The translations under genes were made by a program, and so were the position numbers. 64,000 bases of DNA from Lachnospira pectinoschiza (GTDB lineage: Bacteria; Bacillota; Clostridia; Lachnospirales; Lachnospiraceae): NCBI RefSeq assembly GCF_900103815.1, contig NZ_FNHZ01000004.1:124001-188000 (forward strand). The letters run 5' to 3'. The notes beneath the pieces were generated by a model. The model did no database searches. It saw only the letters and a program-made list of their open reading frames with translations, and was not told the DNA's origin. This document shows, in pieces, positions 6,707 through 14,545 of the stretch (position 1 is its first letter; each line of letters opens with the position of its first letter).

Positions 6707-8245
6707 TTAAAGAAAATCTAAAAGTGTCTGCTGAACCGATTTTGCTGATGCTGTTAGAGATGCGTTATAAACTAACTGCGCTGCAGAATAATTTACAACT
6801 ACCTCTTCAAGATCAATATCCTCGTTTTGCGACTTTAGATTTTTGAAGTTAGTTTCCTGTTCTGTAAGTCGAGATTTTGTTAAGGTCAATCTTGTTTTTC
6901 TATTACCTACATCTGCCTTACATTCAGAAATTGTAGTCTGGTAAGATTGCATCCATCCTACACCATCTTCATAAACATCAGTCATCTTATCTTCCGCAAG
7001 TTCTAACTGCTTAGTAAGTCCCTCTAAGATATCATTTAACTTAGTCTGAGAACTACTATCCGAATACTGATCCTGTGTAAGCATTGAATTTACCTGTTCA
7101 ATCTGGTCTTCTAAATCCAAAACGTTTTGAACTGCAGTTACCAAATCATCGATGTTTCTGCCTAAATAAATATCAAAGCCTTCATTGGCCTCAGTATTAA
7201 TTTTTAGTTTCTGCGAAAAATTTATATTGTACTCAATGTTTTCTTGTACTTTATTATACTCTATTCCAGAAATATTATCAATACAATCAAAATACATAGT
7301 AGGATTTAAATCCCCTTTAATGAAATTGTTCTTATCATAAGTTATTGAAAATGTATTGTTGGTATAAACGTCTTTGTAAACATTTTCACCTAACAAAAGC
7401 TCTCCAGTTGTAGTATTAATGGCAATTTCATCTTCTCCTGGAACATAATTATCATCCACTGTATGAGTAATAGTTATTGCGTTTCCATCAGATGTTTGTA
7501 ATGTATTATCTGTTGTAACATTTCCACTATCATCAATGGTTATTGCGGCTGTGTTTCCATTTGCATCTGTTATGGAAAACTTTGCAGTATCAATATCTTT
7601 ATAAGCAAGCTGTAATCTGTGTACCGACTCTACATTAGGAGTTACAAGACGTCCCGTTGTGGCATCATATTTTGCATCAAGATTAATAATATCTGTATTA
7701 GTGTAAGCATTGGTGTAAGCTGTCTTTAAAGAGAGGTTCTCTCTGGTAAAATTCTGAGTAATTGTATAATCTACATCTGCTGCCGTATCATCTGACTGAT
7801 ATGTAAGGGGCACATCTGTTGCAAAACCTGTAAATACATAGCGGCCAGCATAGTCAATATCACCTTCTGCATAAAAGGCTTCCTTTAGATTTTCCAAACT
7901 ATCTGCAATAGTTTTTCTTTCAGCAGATGAATAAGAATCTGTTGAGGCCTGCACGCAATAATTGTATAAATCGGACAAAATCAAATATCCTTCATCAAGG
8001 GCATCCTCAGTAACTGAAAGCCAGCTATCTGCATCAGGAATATTCTTATCCAGATACTGTGTTACCTTATCAAGACTTGAACGAAGACGAAGAGCACGAA
8101 TTGCTACGATTGGATCTTCTGATGGCTTGTTAATTTTCTTCTGTGTAGATAACTGTGTATCTAATGTATTAAGTTGGTTTTTATTAACCTGGATGTTGGC
8201 AAGTGAACTGTTTACCATCATGCCGTTAGTAATTCGCATGGACAT
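6707..8245 (-). CDS. flgL: Hook-filament junction protein FlgL (512 aa)
   Basis: FlgL (HAP3) links the hook-associated FlgK ring to the filament. The N-terminal D0 helix MSMRITNGMMVNSSLANIQV and the KKINKPSEDPI segment are flagellin-like. The C-terminal helix AAQLVYNASLTASAKSVQQT closes the D0 domain. At 512 residues it is longer than the roughly 300 residues of B. subtilis FlgL; the extra length is in the middle, about residues 150-380, as a probable surface domain. Two start codons lie in frame (8245 and 8239); GGAAG is best spaced for the first. It follows flgK with a 146-nt gap occupied by a palindromic element. Confidence 0.93.
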   Translation of the reverse strand: MSMRITNGMMVNSSLANIQVNKNQLNTLDTQLSTQKKINKPSEDPIVAIRALRLRSSLDKVTQYLDKNIPDADSWLSVTEDALDEGYLILSDLYNYCVQASTDSYSSAERKTIADSLENLKEAFYAEGDIDYAGRYVFTGFATDVPLTYQSDDTAADVDYTITQNFTRENLSLKTAYTNAYTNTDIINLDAKYDATTGRLVTPNVESVHRLQLAYKDIDTAKFSITDANGNTAAITIDDSGNVTTDNTLQTSDGNAITITHTVDDNYVPGEDEIAINTTTGELLLGENVYKDVYTNNTFSITYDKNNFIKGDLNPTMYFDCIDNISGIEYNKVQENIEYNINFSQKLKINTEANEGFDIYLGRNIDDLVTAVQNVLDLEDQIEQVNSMLTQDQYSDSSSQTKLNDILEGLTKQLELAEDKMTDVYEDGVGWMQSYQTTISECKADVGNRKTRLTLTKSRLTEQETNFKNLKSQNEDIDLEEVVVNYSAAQLVYNASLTASAKSVQQTLLDFL

Positions 8246-8296
8246 AGGCTACTTCCTTTCTTCTACAATCTTTTTATTTCTCCACAACCACTACAG

Positions 8297-8389
8297 GATA
8301 TGGAAAGCCCGAATTAGAATTTGCTTCGCAAATCGTCGGGCGTTAGGACTTGAATTGCTTCGCAATTAAAGTCAAGATATGGAAAGCCC
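8297..8389. repeat. Nested-hairpin element between flgK and flgL, flanked by direct repeats
   Basis: The 14-mer GATATGGAAAGCCC occurs at 8297-8310 and again at 8376-8389. Between the copies lie two hairpins. The first has outer arms GCCCGA/TCGGGC and an inner stem ATTTGC/GCAAAT. The second has outer arms GACTT/AAGTC and an inner stem AATTGC/GCAATT. The direct repeats suggest insertion or duplication of a small palindromic element. The inner hairpins match the one at 1818-1859. Confidence 0.6.
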
Positions 8390-8391
8390 CA

Positions 8392-9957
8392 TCAAACTCC
8401 TGTCTGATTAATGAGCTTATCATAAATTTCATTTAACACCGACATCATCTTTGAGCTTAGATTATAAGACTGCTGGAAGGTTACTAAATCCATAGCCTCT
8501 TCGTCATAATCAACGCCCATTACAGATAATCTCTGGTTTTGAATAGTGGTCTTTAGGTTTGTATAATTCTGTAGGAAATTCTTTGCCTTGTTAGTATCAA
8601 TAGATTCATCTGAAATAATACTTTCAAGGAAATAAGAACCTGTACCACCGTTATAAATCTGTGCTGTTTGTAATGCATTAAGCTCTTCAATTATATCGGC
8701 ATTTGCAGCCCCAGTACTTAGGCTTGATTTTGTAGCAAGCTTTGAAGGGTCAAGCTGTAAATCCTCATTGACTGTTACATTACTTGCTGAGAAAGCCACC
8801 TGATTATCCTTAATTACAAAAAGTGAAGCACCTTCTGTCTCACCATCTGAAGAATAACCTGTCTTTAAAATCTCATTAACTGCATCTGCAAATACTGTCA
8901 TAAACTTATTTAACTGAGCCTGATAATAAGGGATTCCCTTAAAGTCAGTATTTTTACCATCATAATCAGAAAACTCAGTTGTAAAATATCCATCAGTACT
9001 ATAGACATAATCTCCATTGTCATCTACCACAACAGATTCGATCTGGCCATTACAGCCATCTCTAATATCTATAAGTCCCTTTAGCTGGCCACCAAGAGAG
9101 CTTGAGTAAATGTTAAACTCCTGACCTGTATCCCAGCTAATATCATAAAGACCAGCTACATCTGAGTTATTTCTTGCATCTGTATCTGCTCTTGAATTTA
9201 CCACAAGTTCGTGATAACCATAGGAATTTACCAAGGTACTACCATTAATGTTAATGGTGTAATTAGTTAAGTTATTACCTAAATCCTCTTCGTTAGTTGT
9301 AATATTTACAATCTTTGCAAGCTCATCTACCAAGGCATTTCTAGAATCACGTAGGTCGTTAGCATTTCCATAACAAGCCTCAATCTGATTGATCTGCTTA
9401 TTAAGCTGATAGATAGACTGAGAAAGAGAATTGATCTGCTCTATCGCATCCTTAACCTCGTTGTTAGCATCTTCCTGAATATCCTTTAAATTAGAAGCAA
9501 GATAATTAAAATAATCTGTCATACTTACTGCACTTTGAATAAGGGAATTCTTAGTAGAATTATCCTCAGGATTTAACATGGTCTGACTAACATTTTTAAA
9601 GAAATTGTTATATTCCTCTGTGTAACCCTCTAGGATAAATTCGTTAAAGAAGCTCTCAATCTGTGACATATAATTATTCTTAGCCTCATACTCCCCGTAA
9701 TAAGTCTGATTATTTCTATACTTCTCATCATAGTAGCTATCTCTTGTCTGGCTAATCTCTGTAACATCAACACCAGCACCAAGTGTACCGTAAGGGGCAT
9801 AAGTTCTAAGAGAGCTTGCTGCTTCCTTAACGGCAGTCTCTTTTGTGTAACCGTCTGTATCTACATTTGACAAATTATGAGCAGTTACATTAATAGATGC
9901 CTGGGATGCCTGTAATCCAGAATATGCAATTGTTAATCCAAAAAATGTTGATGCCAT
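8392..9957 (-). CDS. flgK: Hook-associated protein FlgK, second paralogue (521 aa)
   Basis: FlgK (HAP1) forms the first junction ring on the hook. This copy starts MASTFFGLTIAYSGLQASQA, carries the rod/hook signature AHNLSNVDTDGYTKE and ends with the D0 helix YNLSSKMMSVLNEIYDKLIN. A long FlgK-type linker (SYYDEKYRNNQTYYGEYEAK) follows the N-terminal domain. It lies 18 nt downstream of a longer flgK (9976-11931). The two are clearly diverged, since their N-terminal domains share only the core signature. Either both rings are built, or one copy is specialised. They are probably co-transcribed with flgL, fliW and csrA from the promoter at 11999-12026. Confidence 0.9.
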   Translation of the reverse strand: MASTFFGLTIAYSGLQASQASINVTAHNLSNVDTDGYTKETAVKEAASSLRTYAPYGTLGAGVDVTEISQTRDSYYDEKYRNNQTYYGEYEAKNNYMSQIESFFNEFILEGYTEEYNNFFKNVSQTMLNPEDNSTKNSLIQSAVSMTDYFNYLASNLKDIQEDANNEVKDAIEQINSLSQSIYQLNKQINQIEACYGNANDLRDSRNALVDELAKIVNITTNEEDLGNNLTNYTININGSTLVNSYGYHELVVNSRADTDARNNSDVAGLYDISWDTGQEFNIYSSSLGGQLKGLIDIRDGCNGQIESVVVDDNGDYVYSTDGYFTTEFSDYDGKNTDFKGIPYYQAQLNKFMTVFADAVNEILKTGYSSDGETEGASLFVIKDNQVAFSASNVTVNEDLQLDPSKLATKSSLSTGAANADIIEELNALQTAQIYNGGTGSYFLESIISDESIDTNKAKNFLQNYTNLKTTIQNQRLSVMGVDYDEEAMDLVTFQQSYNLSSKMMSVLNEIYDKLINQTGV

Positions 9958-9975
9958 AAACTACCTTCTTTCTTT

Positions 9976-11931
9976 TTAGATCGCACCAAGTGAAGTTACT
10001 AGATGCTCAAGCATTTCGCTTACTACATTTACGTATCTTGAACTAGCATTGTAAGCATGCTGAAATTTAATCATCTTTTGAAGCTCTTCATCTGAAGAAA
10101 CTCCCGTTGTTTCAGTTCTCTGGTTGTCGTAACCATTTACCATATTTTCCTGATTAGCTACATAACTATTAAGAACGTCGCCCCAAGTGGCATATTTTCC
10201 AACGAAGTTATTGTAATAAGAATTAAATGTAGATTTTGAATACTCTTCGATGTTAAAGGTTCCAAACTTCACATCCCAAGCATCTACAAGTTCGTTGGCC
10301 CTCTCAAAATCTTCCTTATCCGTTACAGTGGAAAGTGGAAGAAGAGCTAAATCCTGGGCTACTGCTGAATTTATGCTTAAGTTACCAAGTCTATAGTAAG
10401 ACTCGTACTTTTGATCATTTAAATTATTTCTAATATATATTGTGTCGCCATTAGAATCGGTTGTAACCACATATCTTTCTGTATTTGCTCTTGAAAATAG
10501 CTCTTGGCCTACAGTTCTATCATCATCCATTCCATAATCTGTCTTATCAAGGTCAAGGAGTGAGTAAGTTACAGAATCAAAAGCCACAGCACCAGTTCCA
10601 TCACCATTGGAATTGCTATAGAGCTTTTCCTCTGATTCATAGTCATAGCTGCCATTAGAATTTTGAGTTCCTGCAACCTCCTCACCGAATCTATTGTAAA
10701 GAACGGCACTGCTTATGTTTGTGTAAATGTATTTATCTGCCTGAACTAAGTTGCCATCACTATCTGTATACTCACTTGTAAGTGTTACTTCCTTTTCCGG
10801 ACAAAGAATATCGTTTAGGGCAGTAACAATACCATTTACCAAATAATCAAATCCTGCCATGGCAGTTAAAACCTGAGATGGCAAAATGTAGGTATTGTAA
10901 TATTCCTGCTTTTCCTCATATTCTGCATAATCCTCGTTATATTCAGCTAAACCCTCAGTTGTAGTTAAATCGTAATCTGAGCTTGATGGCATTTCAGCCA
11001 CATAAGTGTAATCCACCACCATGTTACCTCTTGAAAGAATGAGACCCTTTAACTGACCCTTATCTGTGTCTGTCTCATTAGAAGTCTTAGCAAGAGATGA
11101 CGCTGTAAATACCTCTCTGTCATAGCAAGGCCAAGTTGGAATAACAAGGCTTGTACCAGTGACATATTCTGTACTCATCTCTGCCACTTCATTAAGAGAA
11201 ACAAAAGGTACACCCTCGGCATTAATAATGATTTCTCCATTTGGCCCCTCATAATAATCAAGGTCCATATATTTACTAAGCTCATCAATAGCCTTATCTC
11301 TCTCATCTCTTAAATCGTTGGCATGTTCAACCCCTGCTGCCTCAATAGCTGTAATCTTCTTGTTATAACTATAAATAGTTTGACCTAAATCATTTATTGT
11401 TGTAACCATATTTCTTACTTCAGTATTAAGGGTTGTCTGGTAAGTAATTAAGCCCTCGTAAATTGCCTCTGACTTATCTATAAAGGCTGTTGCAGTCTGA
11501 ATAAGGGAAGATCTAGCAACAGTACTTGTTGGATTTTTAGTTAACTCATTTAAAGAATTATAAAGATCTGTTAAATAAGACTGATAGGTTACGCCCTGCA
11601 TTTCACCAAATAAATCCTCAATCTCGTTAACCGCCTGATACTGTGCATCATAAAAGCCAAGTCTAGAATTCTCTGAACGATAAGACGCATCAATAAAGGT
11701 ATCTCTAATTCTTCTAACTTCAGAAATAGACACGCCAAGACCACTAACAGGAGTAGTTACCTTATCATTAGTCATAACTGGCATGTAAACAGTATCTTCA
11801 AAGGTAACCTGCTGTCTTGTATAACCTTCTGTATTTATATTTGCAAGATTGTGGGCTGTTGCATTAAGTGCAATCTGGTTTGATCTTACACCAGTCATGC
11901 CCACATAAAGTCCTGACATTCCATTTGCCAT
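9976..11931 (-). CDS. flgK: Hook-associated protein FlgK, first paralogue (651 aa)
   Basis: This copy is the first gene after the sigma-28 promoter. It begins MANGMSGLYVGMTGVRSNQI, has ATAHNLANINTEGYTRQQVT and the FlgK linker RDTFIDASYRSENSRLGFYD, and ends YNASSRYVNVVSEMLEHLVT. The signature region is closer to canonical FlgK than in the neighbouring paralogue, so this is the better candidate for the main junction protein. The middle region, residues about 250-520, is Tyr/Asp/Ser-rich and probably surface exposed. The next gene starts 18 nt downstream. Confidence 0.92.
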   Translation of the reverse strand: MANGMSGLYVGMTGVRSNQIALNATAHNLANINTEGYTRQQVTFEDTVYMPVMTNDKVTTPVSGLGVSISEVRRIRDTFIDASYRSENSRLGFYDAQYQAVNEIEDLFGEMQGVTYQSYLTDLYNSLNELTKNPTSTVARSSLIQTATAFIDKSEAIYEGLITYQTTLNTEVRNMVTTINDLGQTIYSYNKKITAIEAAGVEHANDLRDERDKAIDELSKYMDLDYYEGPNGEIIINAEGVPFVSLNEVAEMSTEYVTGTSLVIPTWPCYDREVFTASSLAKTSNETDTDKGQLKGLILSRGNMVVDYTYVAEMPSSSDYDLTTTEGLAEYNEDYAEYEEKQEYYNTYILPSQVLTAMAGFDYLVNGIVTALNDILCPEKEVTLTSEYTDSDGNLVQADKYIYTNISSAVLYNRFGEEVAGTQNSNGSYDYESEEKLYSNSNGDGTGAVAFDSVTYSLLDLDKTDYGMDDDRTVGQELFSRANTERYVVTTDSNGDTIYIRNNLNDQKYESYYRLGNLSINSAVAQDLALLPLSTVTDKEDFERANELVDAWDVKFGTFNIEEYSKSTFNSYYNNFVGKYATWGDVLNSYVANQENMVNGYDNQRTETTGVSSDEELQKMIKFQHAYNASSRYVNVVSEMLEHLVTSLGAI

Positions 11932-11998
11932 AATATTTCACCTCTAAATATGAAAAAGAGTTTAAATTTAGTCACTTCTAGTTAGTCCATCTGCTATT

Positions 11999-12026
11999 TA
12001 TATCGGTAAAATCTAGCTAGAATTAA
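11999..12026 (-). promoter_or_regulatory. Sigma-28 type promoter of flgK-flgK-flgL-fliW-csrA
   Basis: Minus-strand boxes TTAATTC (12020-12026) and CCGATATA (11999-12006) have a 13-nt spacer. They lie between the flgN terminator and the first flgK, so the hook-associated genes and csrA start a new transcript here. Confidence 0.65.
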
Positions 12027-12044
12027 CCTCTATTTTTCTTTTCC

Positions 12045-12060
12045 TTATGAAAATGTATCG
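12045..12060 (+). promoter_or_regulatory. TTATGAAAATGTAT motif upstream of flgK promoter
   Basis: TTATGAAAATGTATCG lies 19 nt upstream of the flgK -35 box. It is one of five copies of this motif, all in flagellar intergenic DNA (see 2968-3004). Confidence 0.4.
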
Positions 12061-12084
12061 CGATTAATCTAGGCAATAAAAAAA

Positions 12085-12102
12085 GGAGCGTCTAAACGCC
12101 CC
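12085..12102 (-). terminator. Intrinsic terminator of flgM-flgN
   Basis: In minus-strand RNA GGGGCGU pairs with ACGCUCC (one G-U pair) around a 4-nt loop and is followed by seven U residues. It lies 20 nt past the flgN stop. Confidence 0.85.
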
Positions 12103-12121
12103 TATTATATTTAAGCTACAT

Positions 12122-12637
12122 TTACTGCTTTGCATCAAAGCTTCCAATAGCTGAGGTCATCACCGATGCCTCTGTAGCTGTCTTTCCATAATTTGCTGTC
12201 TGTGGAGCAAGGGTTGCTGATCTAGCAACATTAATATCAAACTCAATCATCTCCATAGACGCCTTAAGTAGTGTTTTATTATTCTCATTTATCTGCATTA
12301 GGCTCTTTACTGTCCTTTTAAGAGCCAGGTAACTTTCTTCTAATCTATCATGTTCTCTAGGTCGTTTCTCTAGTAGCTTTACAATTCTTTCTACCTTCAC
12401 GTCTTTTGGGGAAAGATGTAATACTCTACATATTTCATCAACGACTGCTAGTCTATCTTCTTCTACTGCATTTATCTTATTAATTAATGCTTGTTCGTAC
12501 TTAAGAATAGCTTGCAGAGACTCTACATCGCTACTCACAATCGCATTGGTCTTTTCCTTGGCATAGCCATAGAGCTCTAAATACAAGCTATTCTCTTTGT
12601 TCATATCTTCAATTAATGAATCAATCATGCTAGCCAT
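12122..12637 (-). CDS. flgN: Flagellar export chaperone FlgN (171 aa)
   Basis: FlgN is the cytosolic chaperone for the junction proteins FlgK and FlgL. The helical sequence (MASMIDSLIEDMNKENSLYL, then LQAILKYEQALINKINAVEE and LMQINENNKTLLKASMEMIE) fits the FlgN superfamily, and the gene lies between flgM and flgK as in B. subtilis. I start at the ATG at 12637 because GAGG is 8 nt upstream; an in-frame TTG six bases earlier is too close to it. The last 35 residues are Ala/Thr/Ser-rich and probably unstructured. Confidence 0.88.
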   Translation of the reverse strand: MASMIDSLIEDMNKENSLYLELYGYAKEKTNAIVSSDVESLQAILKYEQALINKINAVEEDRLAVVDEICRVLHLSPKDVKVERIVKLLEKRPREHDRLEESYLALKRTVKSLMQINENNKTLLKASMEMIEFDINVARSATLAPQTANYGKTATEASVMTSAIGSFDAKQ

Positions 12638-12653
12638 AGTCAAAACCTCACTT

Positions 12654-12935
12654 TTAGAATGTCAAAGTAGAAACGCTATTAACTATCTTATCTGCAACAT
12701 CCTCTGCAGATACAGCATAGGTACCAGCAGCAATTCTTGCCTTGATATCAGCGATCTTATCCTCTCTTACATCTGAGCTTTCAGCAACTGCTGTCTTTGC
12801 AACAGAATAAGTTTTTGCTGTATCAGAAATATCGAATTTGTCATTAGCACTTGCCACCTTGCCTGTGCTATTAACTTTGCTAGTAGCATTTGCCTGATAA
12901 ACCTGGCTAATTGCATTATAAGCGTCTATTCTCAT
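12654..12935 (-). CDS. flgM: Anti-sigma-28 factor FlgM (93 aa)
   Basis: FlgM holds sigma-28 inactive until it is exported through the finished hook. The C-terminal segment VREDKIADIKARIAAGTYAV followed by SAEDVADKIV is the sigma-binding FlgM domain. The N-terminal half is Ser/Ala/Thr-rich and likely disordered, as is usual for this exported protein. The start at 12935 (MRIDAYNAISQVY) has AAGGACGG upstream; a start 51 nt earlier would add an untypical extension. It is the first gene after its own sigma-28 promoter, with flgN 16 nt downstream. The sigma-28 gene itself is not in this window. Confidence 0.92.
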   Translation of the reverse strand: MRIDAYNAISQVYQANATSKVNSTGKVASANDKFDISDTAKTYSVAKTAVAESSDVREDKIADIKARIAAGTYAVSAEDVADKIVNSVSTLTF

Positions 12936-13024
12936 ACTCTTCGCCGTCCTTTCATACTTTCTAAGACTTATAAAGAACCCCTCCATACTCTTAGTTTAAA
13001 GAGACTCTTCTGCTTTATGCCTTA

Positions 13025-13053
13025 TTTATCGGAAGTTTAATCTCAAAACTTAA
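13025..13053 (-). promoter_or_regulatory. Sigma-28 type promoter of flgM-flgN
   Basis: Minus-strand boxes TTAAGTT (13047-13053) and CCGATAAA (13025-13032) are spaced by 14 nt, 90 nt upstream of the flgM ATG. The gap 12936-13329 also holds a second -10-like box TCGATATA at 13137-13144 with a poor -35, and the yvyF terminator. Confidence 0.8.
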
Positions 13054-13151
13054 CCGATTTTATAAATAAATATTGTTCTTTTTTTAATACAATCCTAAAA
13101 ATTTTCTTTTTCTAGTCCTGTATCATCTCTGAATTATATATCGACCAGAAA

Positions 13152-13165
13152 AACATTTTCATAAG
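13152..13165 (-). promoter_or_regulatory. TTATGAAAATGT motif upstream of flgM
   Basis: On the minus strand CTTATGAAAATGTT matches 12 bases of the recurring flagellar intergenic motif. It lies next to the second sigma-28-like -10 box at 13137-13144. Confidence 0.35.
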
Positions 13166-13294
13166 CTCTTTTTAAAGTATAAAAAAGAAAATTTATATTG
13201 TCAATTTTTTAATGATTCTAATTGTAACATAAAAACTTAATAAACTCTAAGCGCATAAAGCAAATCTTATAGGCGTATCACTCCTTATAAAAAT

Positions 13295-13319
13295 AAAGGG
13301 GTCGATATCCGACCCCTTT
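13295..13319 (-). terminator. Intrinsic terminator after yvyF
   Basis: Perfect 10-bp arms AAAGGGGTCG/CGACCCCTTT with a 5-nt loop, ten bases past the yvyF stop and followed on the minus strand by a T/A-rich tail. Confidence 0.85.
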
Positions 13320-13329
13320 GCTCTCTTTA

Positions 13330-13740
13330 CTAGTTATCTAAGAAACGCATCTTAGCAGTTGCAGATCTTTTCTTCTTTGGCTCTTCAATTGGTTTCTTGC
13401 CATAGAGCTGATCTAACTGATCAGACATTGTCTCCTTACAGTTTTCGCAGTACTTACCTGACTTAATAGGCGCACCACAAGTCTGGCAAAAGATTGCAAT
13501 AGGTGAATCATCAGAAAATACCAATCTTTCCTCTCTTACCCACTGCTCTATCTGCTTAGGATTTACATCGCAAGCCTCAGAAATCTGTCTAATACTTGCA
13601 ACACGGTTATCCTCAATATATCTTTTTACCTCTTGGAACTTCTCTTCTAACTTCTTTACACAATCTGGGCATAAATTTCTGTAGCTACCGCCAACATAGT
13701 TGTATAATCTTCCACATCCACGACAATTTCTAACTTCCAT
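13330..13740 (-). CDS. yvyF: YvyF-family flagellar operon zinc-ribbon protein (136 aa)
   Basis: A small protein with two pairs of zinc-ribbon cysteines: CRGCGRLYNYVGGS...CPDC at the N-terminus and CQTCGAPIKSGKYCENC near residue 85. A short helix-turn-helix-like stretch (IRQISEACDVNPKQIEQWV) lies between them. This matches the YvyF/TIGR03826 flagellar operon family found between comFC and flgM in Firmicutes; its exact role is unknown. It lies 49 nt downstream of comFC and has its own terminator. The GCAGGAGG upstream supports the start. Confidence 0.85.
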   Translation of the reverse strand: MEVRNCRGCGRLYNYVGGSYRNLCPDCVKKLEEKFQEVKRYIEDNRVASIRQISEACDVNPKQIEQWVREERLVFSDDSPIAIFCQTCGAPIKSGKYCENCKETMSDQLDQLYGKKPIEEPKKKRSATAKMRFLDN

Positions 13741-13789
13741 AGTAAACCTCCTGCATACAGTTATACATTTTATTTTTCAGAAGCTATTT

Positions 13790-14545
13790 CTAGAAACCCT
13801 GTCCCACACAAATAACAATGCCAACTACTTCTAAGTCCTTAAATCGCTTTAATTCCTTAGTTATGGCATCTAGAGTTGCTCCTGTTGTATATATATCATC
13901 CACGACTATTACTTTATTATATCTTACAACATTTCTAGACACTTGAAAAGCGTTTTCAAGGTTTTTTATTCTATTAGTATTGCTCAGTTTTTTCATGGGA
14001 ATTGTATTTTTGACGCGATAAATCAGATTCTCATCATAGGGAATATTTAGGCCCTTTGCCATGTTTTTTGCCAAGATTTCCGCCTGATTAAAGCCTCTAA
14101 ATTTTCTTCTCTCTTTGCTAATAGGCACCGGCACTATAACGTCTGGATCAAATTTTCTAATCTCATCCTCTAACCTAAGGACTAATTCACTAGCAAAGAC
14201 CTTGCCAAATTCTCTTTTGTTATAATATTTAAACTCATAAATGGATTTACTAACACTGTCTGTATATTCAAAAACAGCCATAGACTTTTTAAAGACGTGA
14301 GGGTTTTCCAAACAATCCTTACAGAATTCGCTATCTGTATTATCTAGAGGTTTGCCACACTTAAAACAGCTAGGTCCTGTTATATAAGGGGCTTTTTTCC
14401 TACAGATTTTGCAAATGTTTTCCCTCCTGCCCTCCACAATGGGACGGGGTCTTAAACATATCGGACAAGCTGGTGGATAGAAGATATCCACCAAGCCCTC
14501 CAAAAATTTATCTCTTATTAACATATTCTTTTTAGTTTTTAACAC
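13790..14545 (-). CDS. comFC: ComFC-like phosphoribosyltransferase (251 aa)
   Basis: ComF-family proteins are implicated in processing incoming DNA during natural transformation. The N-terminus carries a zinc-binding region with CxxC pairs (CPICLRP, CKICRK, CFKCGKP, CKDC). The C-terminus carries the PRPP-binding loop VIVVDDIYTTGAT at about residues 210-222. The reading frame opens with GTG, preceded by AAGGAG five bases away and overlapping the recD2 stop by 7 nt, so translation is coupled; an ATG seven codons later is the alternative. comFA is absent and recD2 stands in its place. Confidence 0.88.
   Translation of the reverse strand: MLKTKKNMLIRDKFLEGLVDIFYPPACPICLRPRPIVEGRRENICKICRKKAPYITGPSCFKCGKPLDNTDSEFCKDCLENPHVFKKSMAVFEYTDSVSKSIYEFKYYNKREFGKVFASELVLRLEDEIRKFDPDVIVPVPISKERRKFRGFNQAEILAKNMAKGLNIPYDENLIYRVKNTIPMKKLSNTNRIKNLENAFQVSRNVVRYNKVIVVDDIYTTGATLDAITKELKRFKDLEVVGIVICVGQGF

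Noticed and set aside
13137..13144. Second sigma-28-like -10 box (TCGATATA) upstream of flgM
   Set aside because: At the usual 14-nt spacing the -35 position reads TTATGAA-like sequence with only partial match, so it is not listed as a separate promoter.
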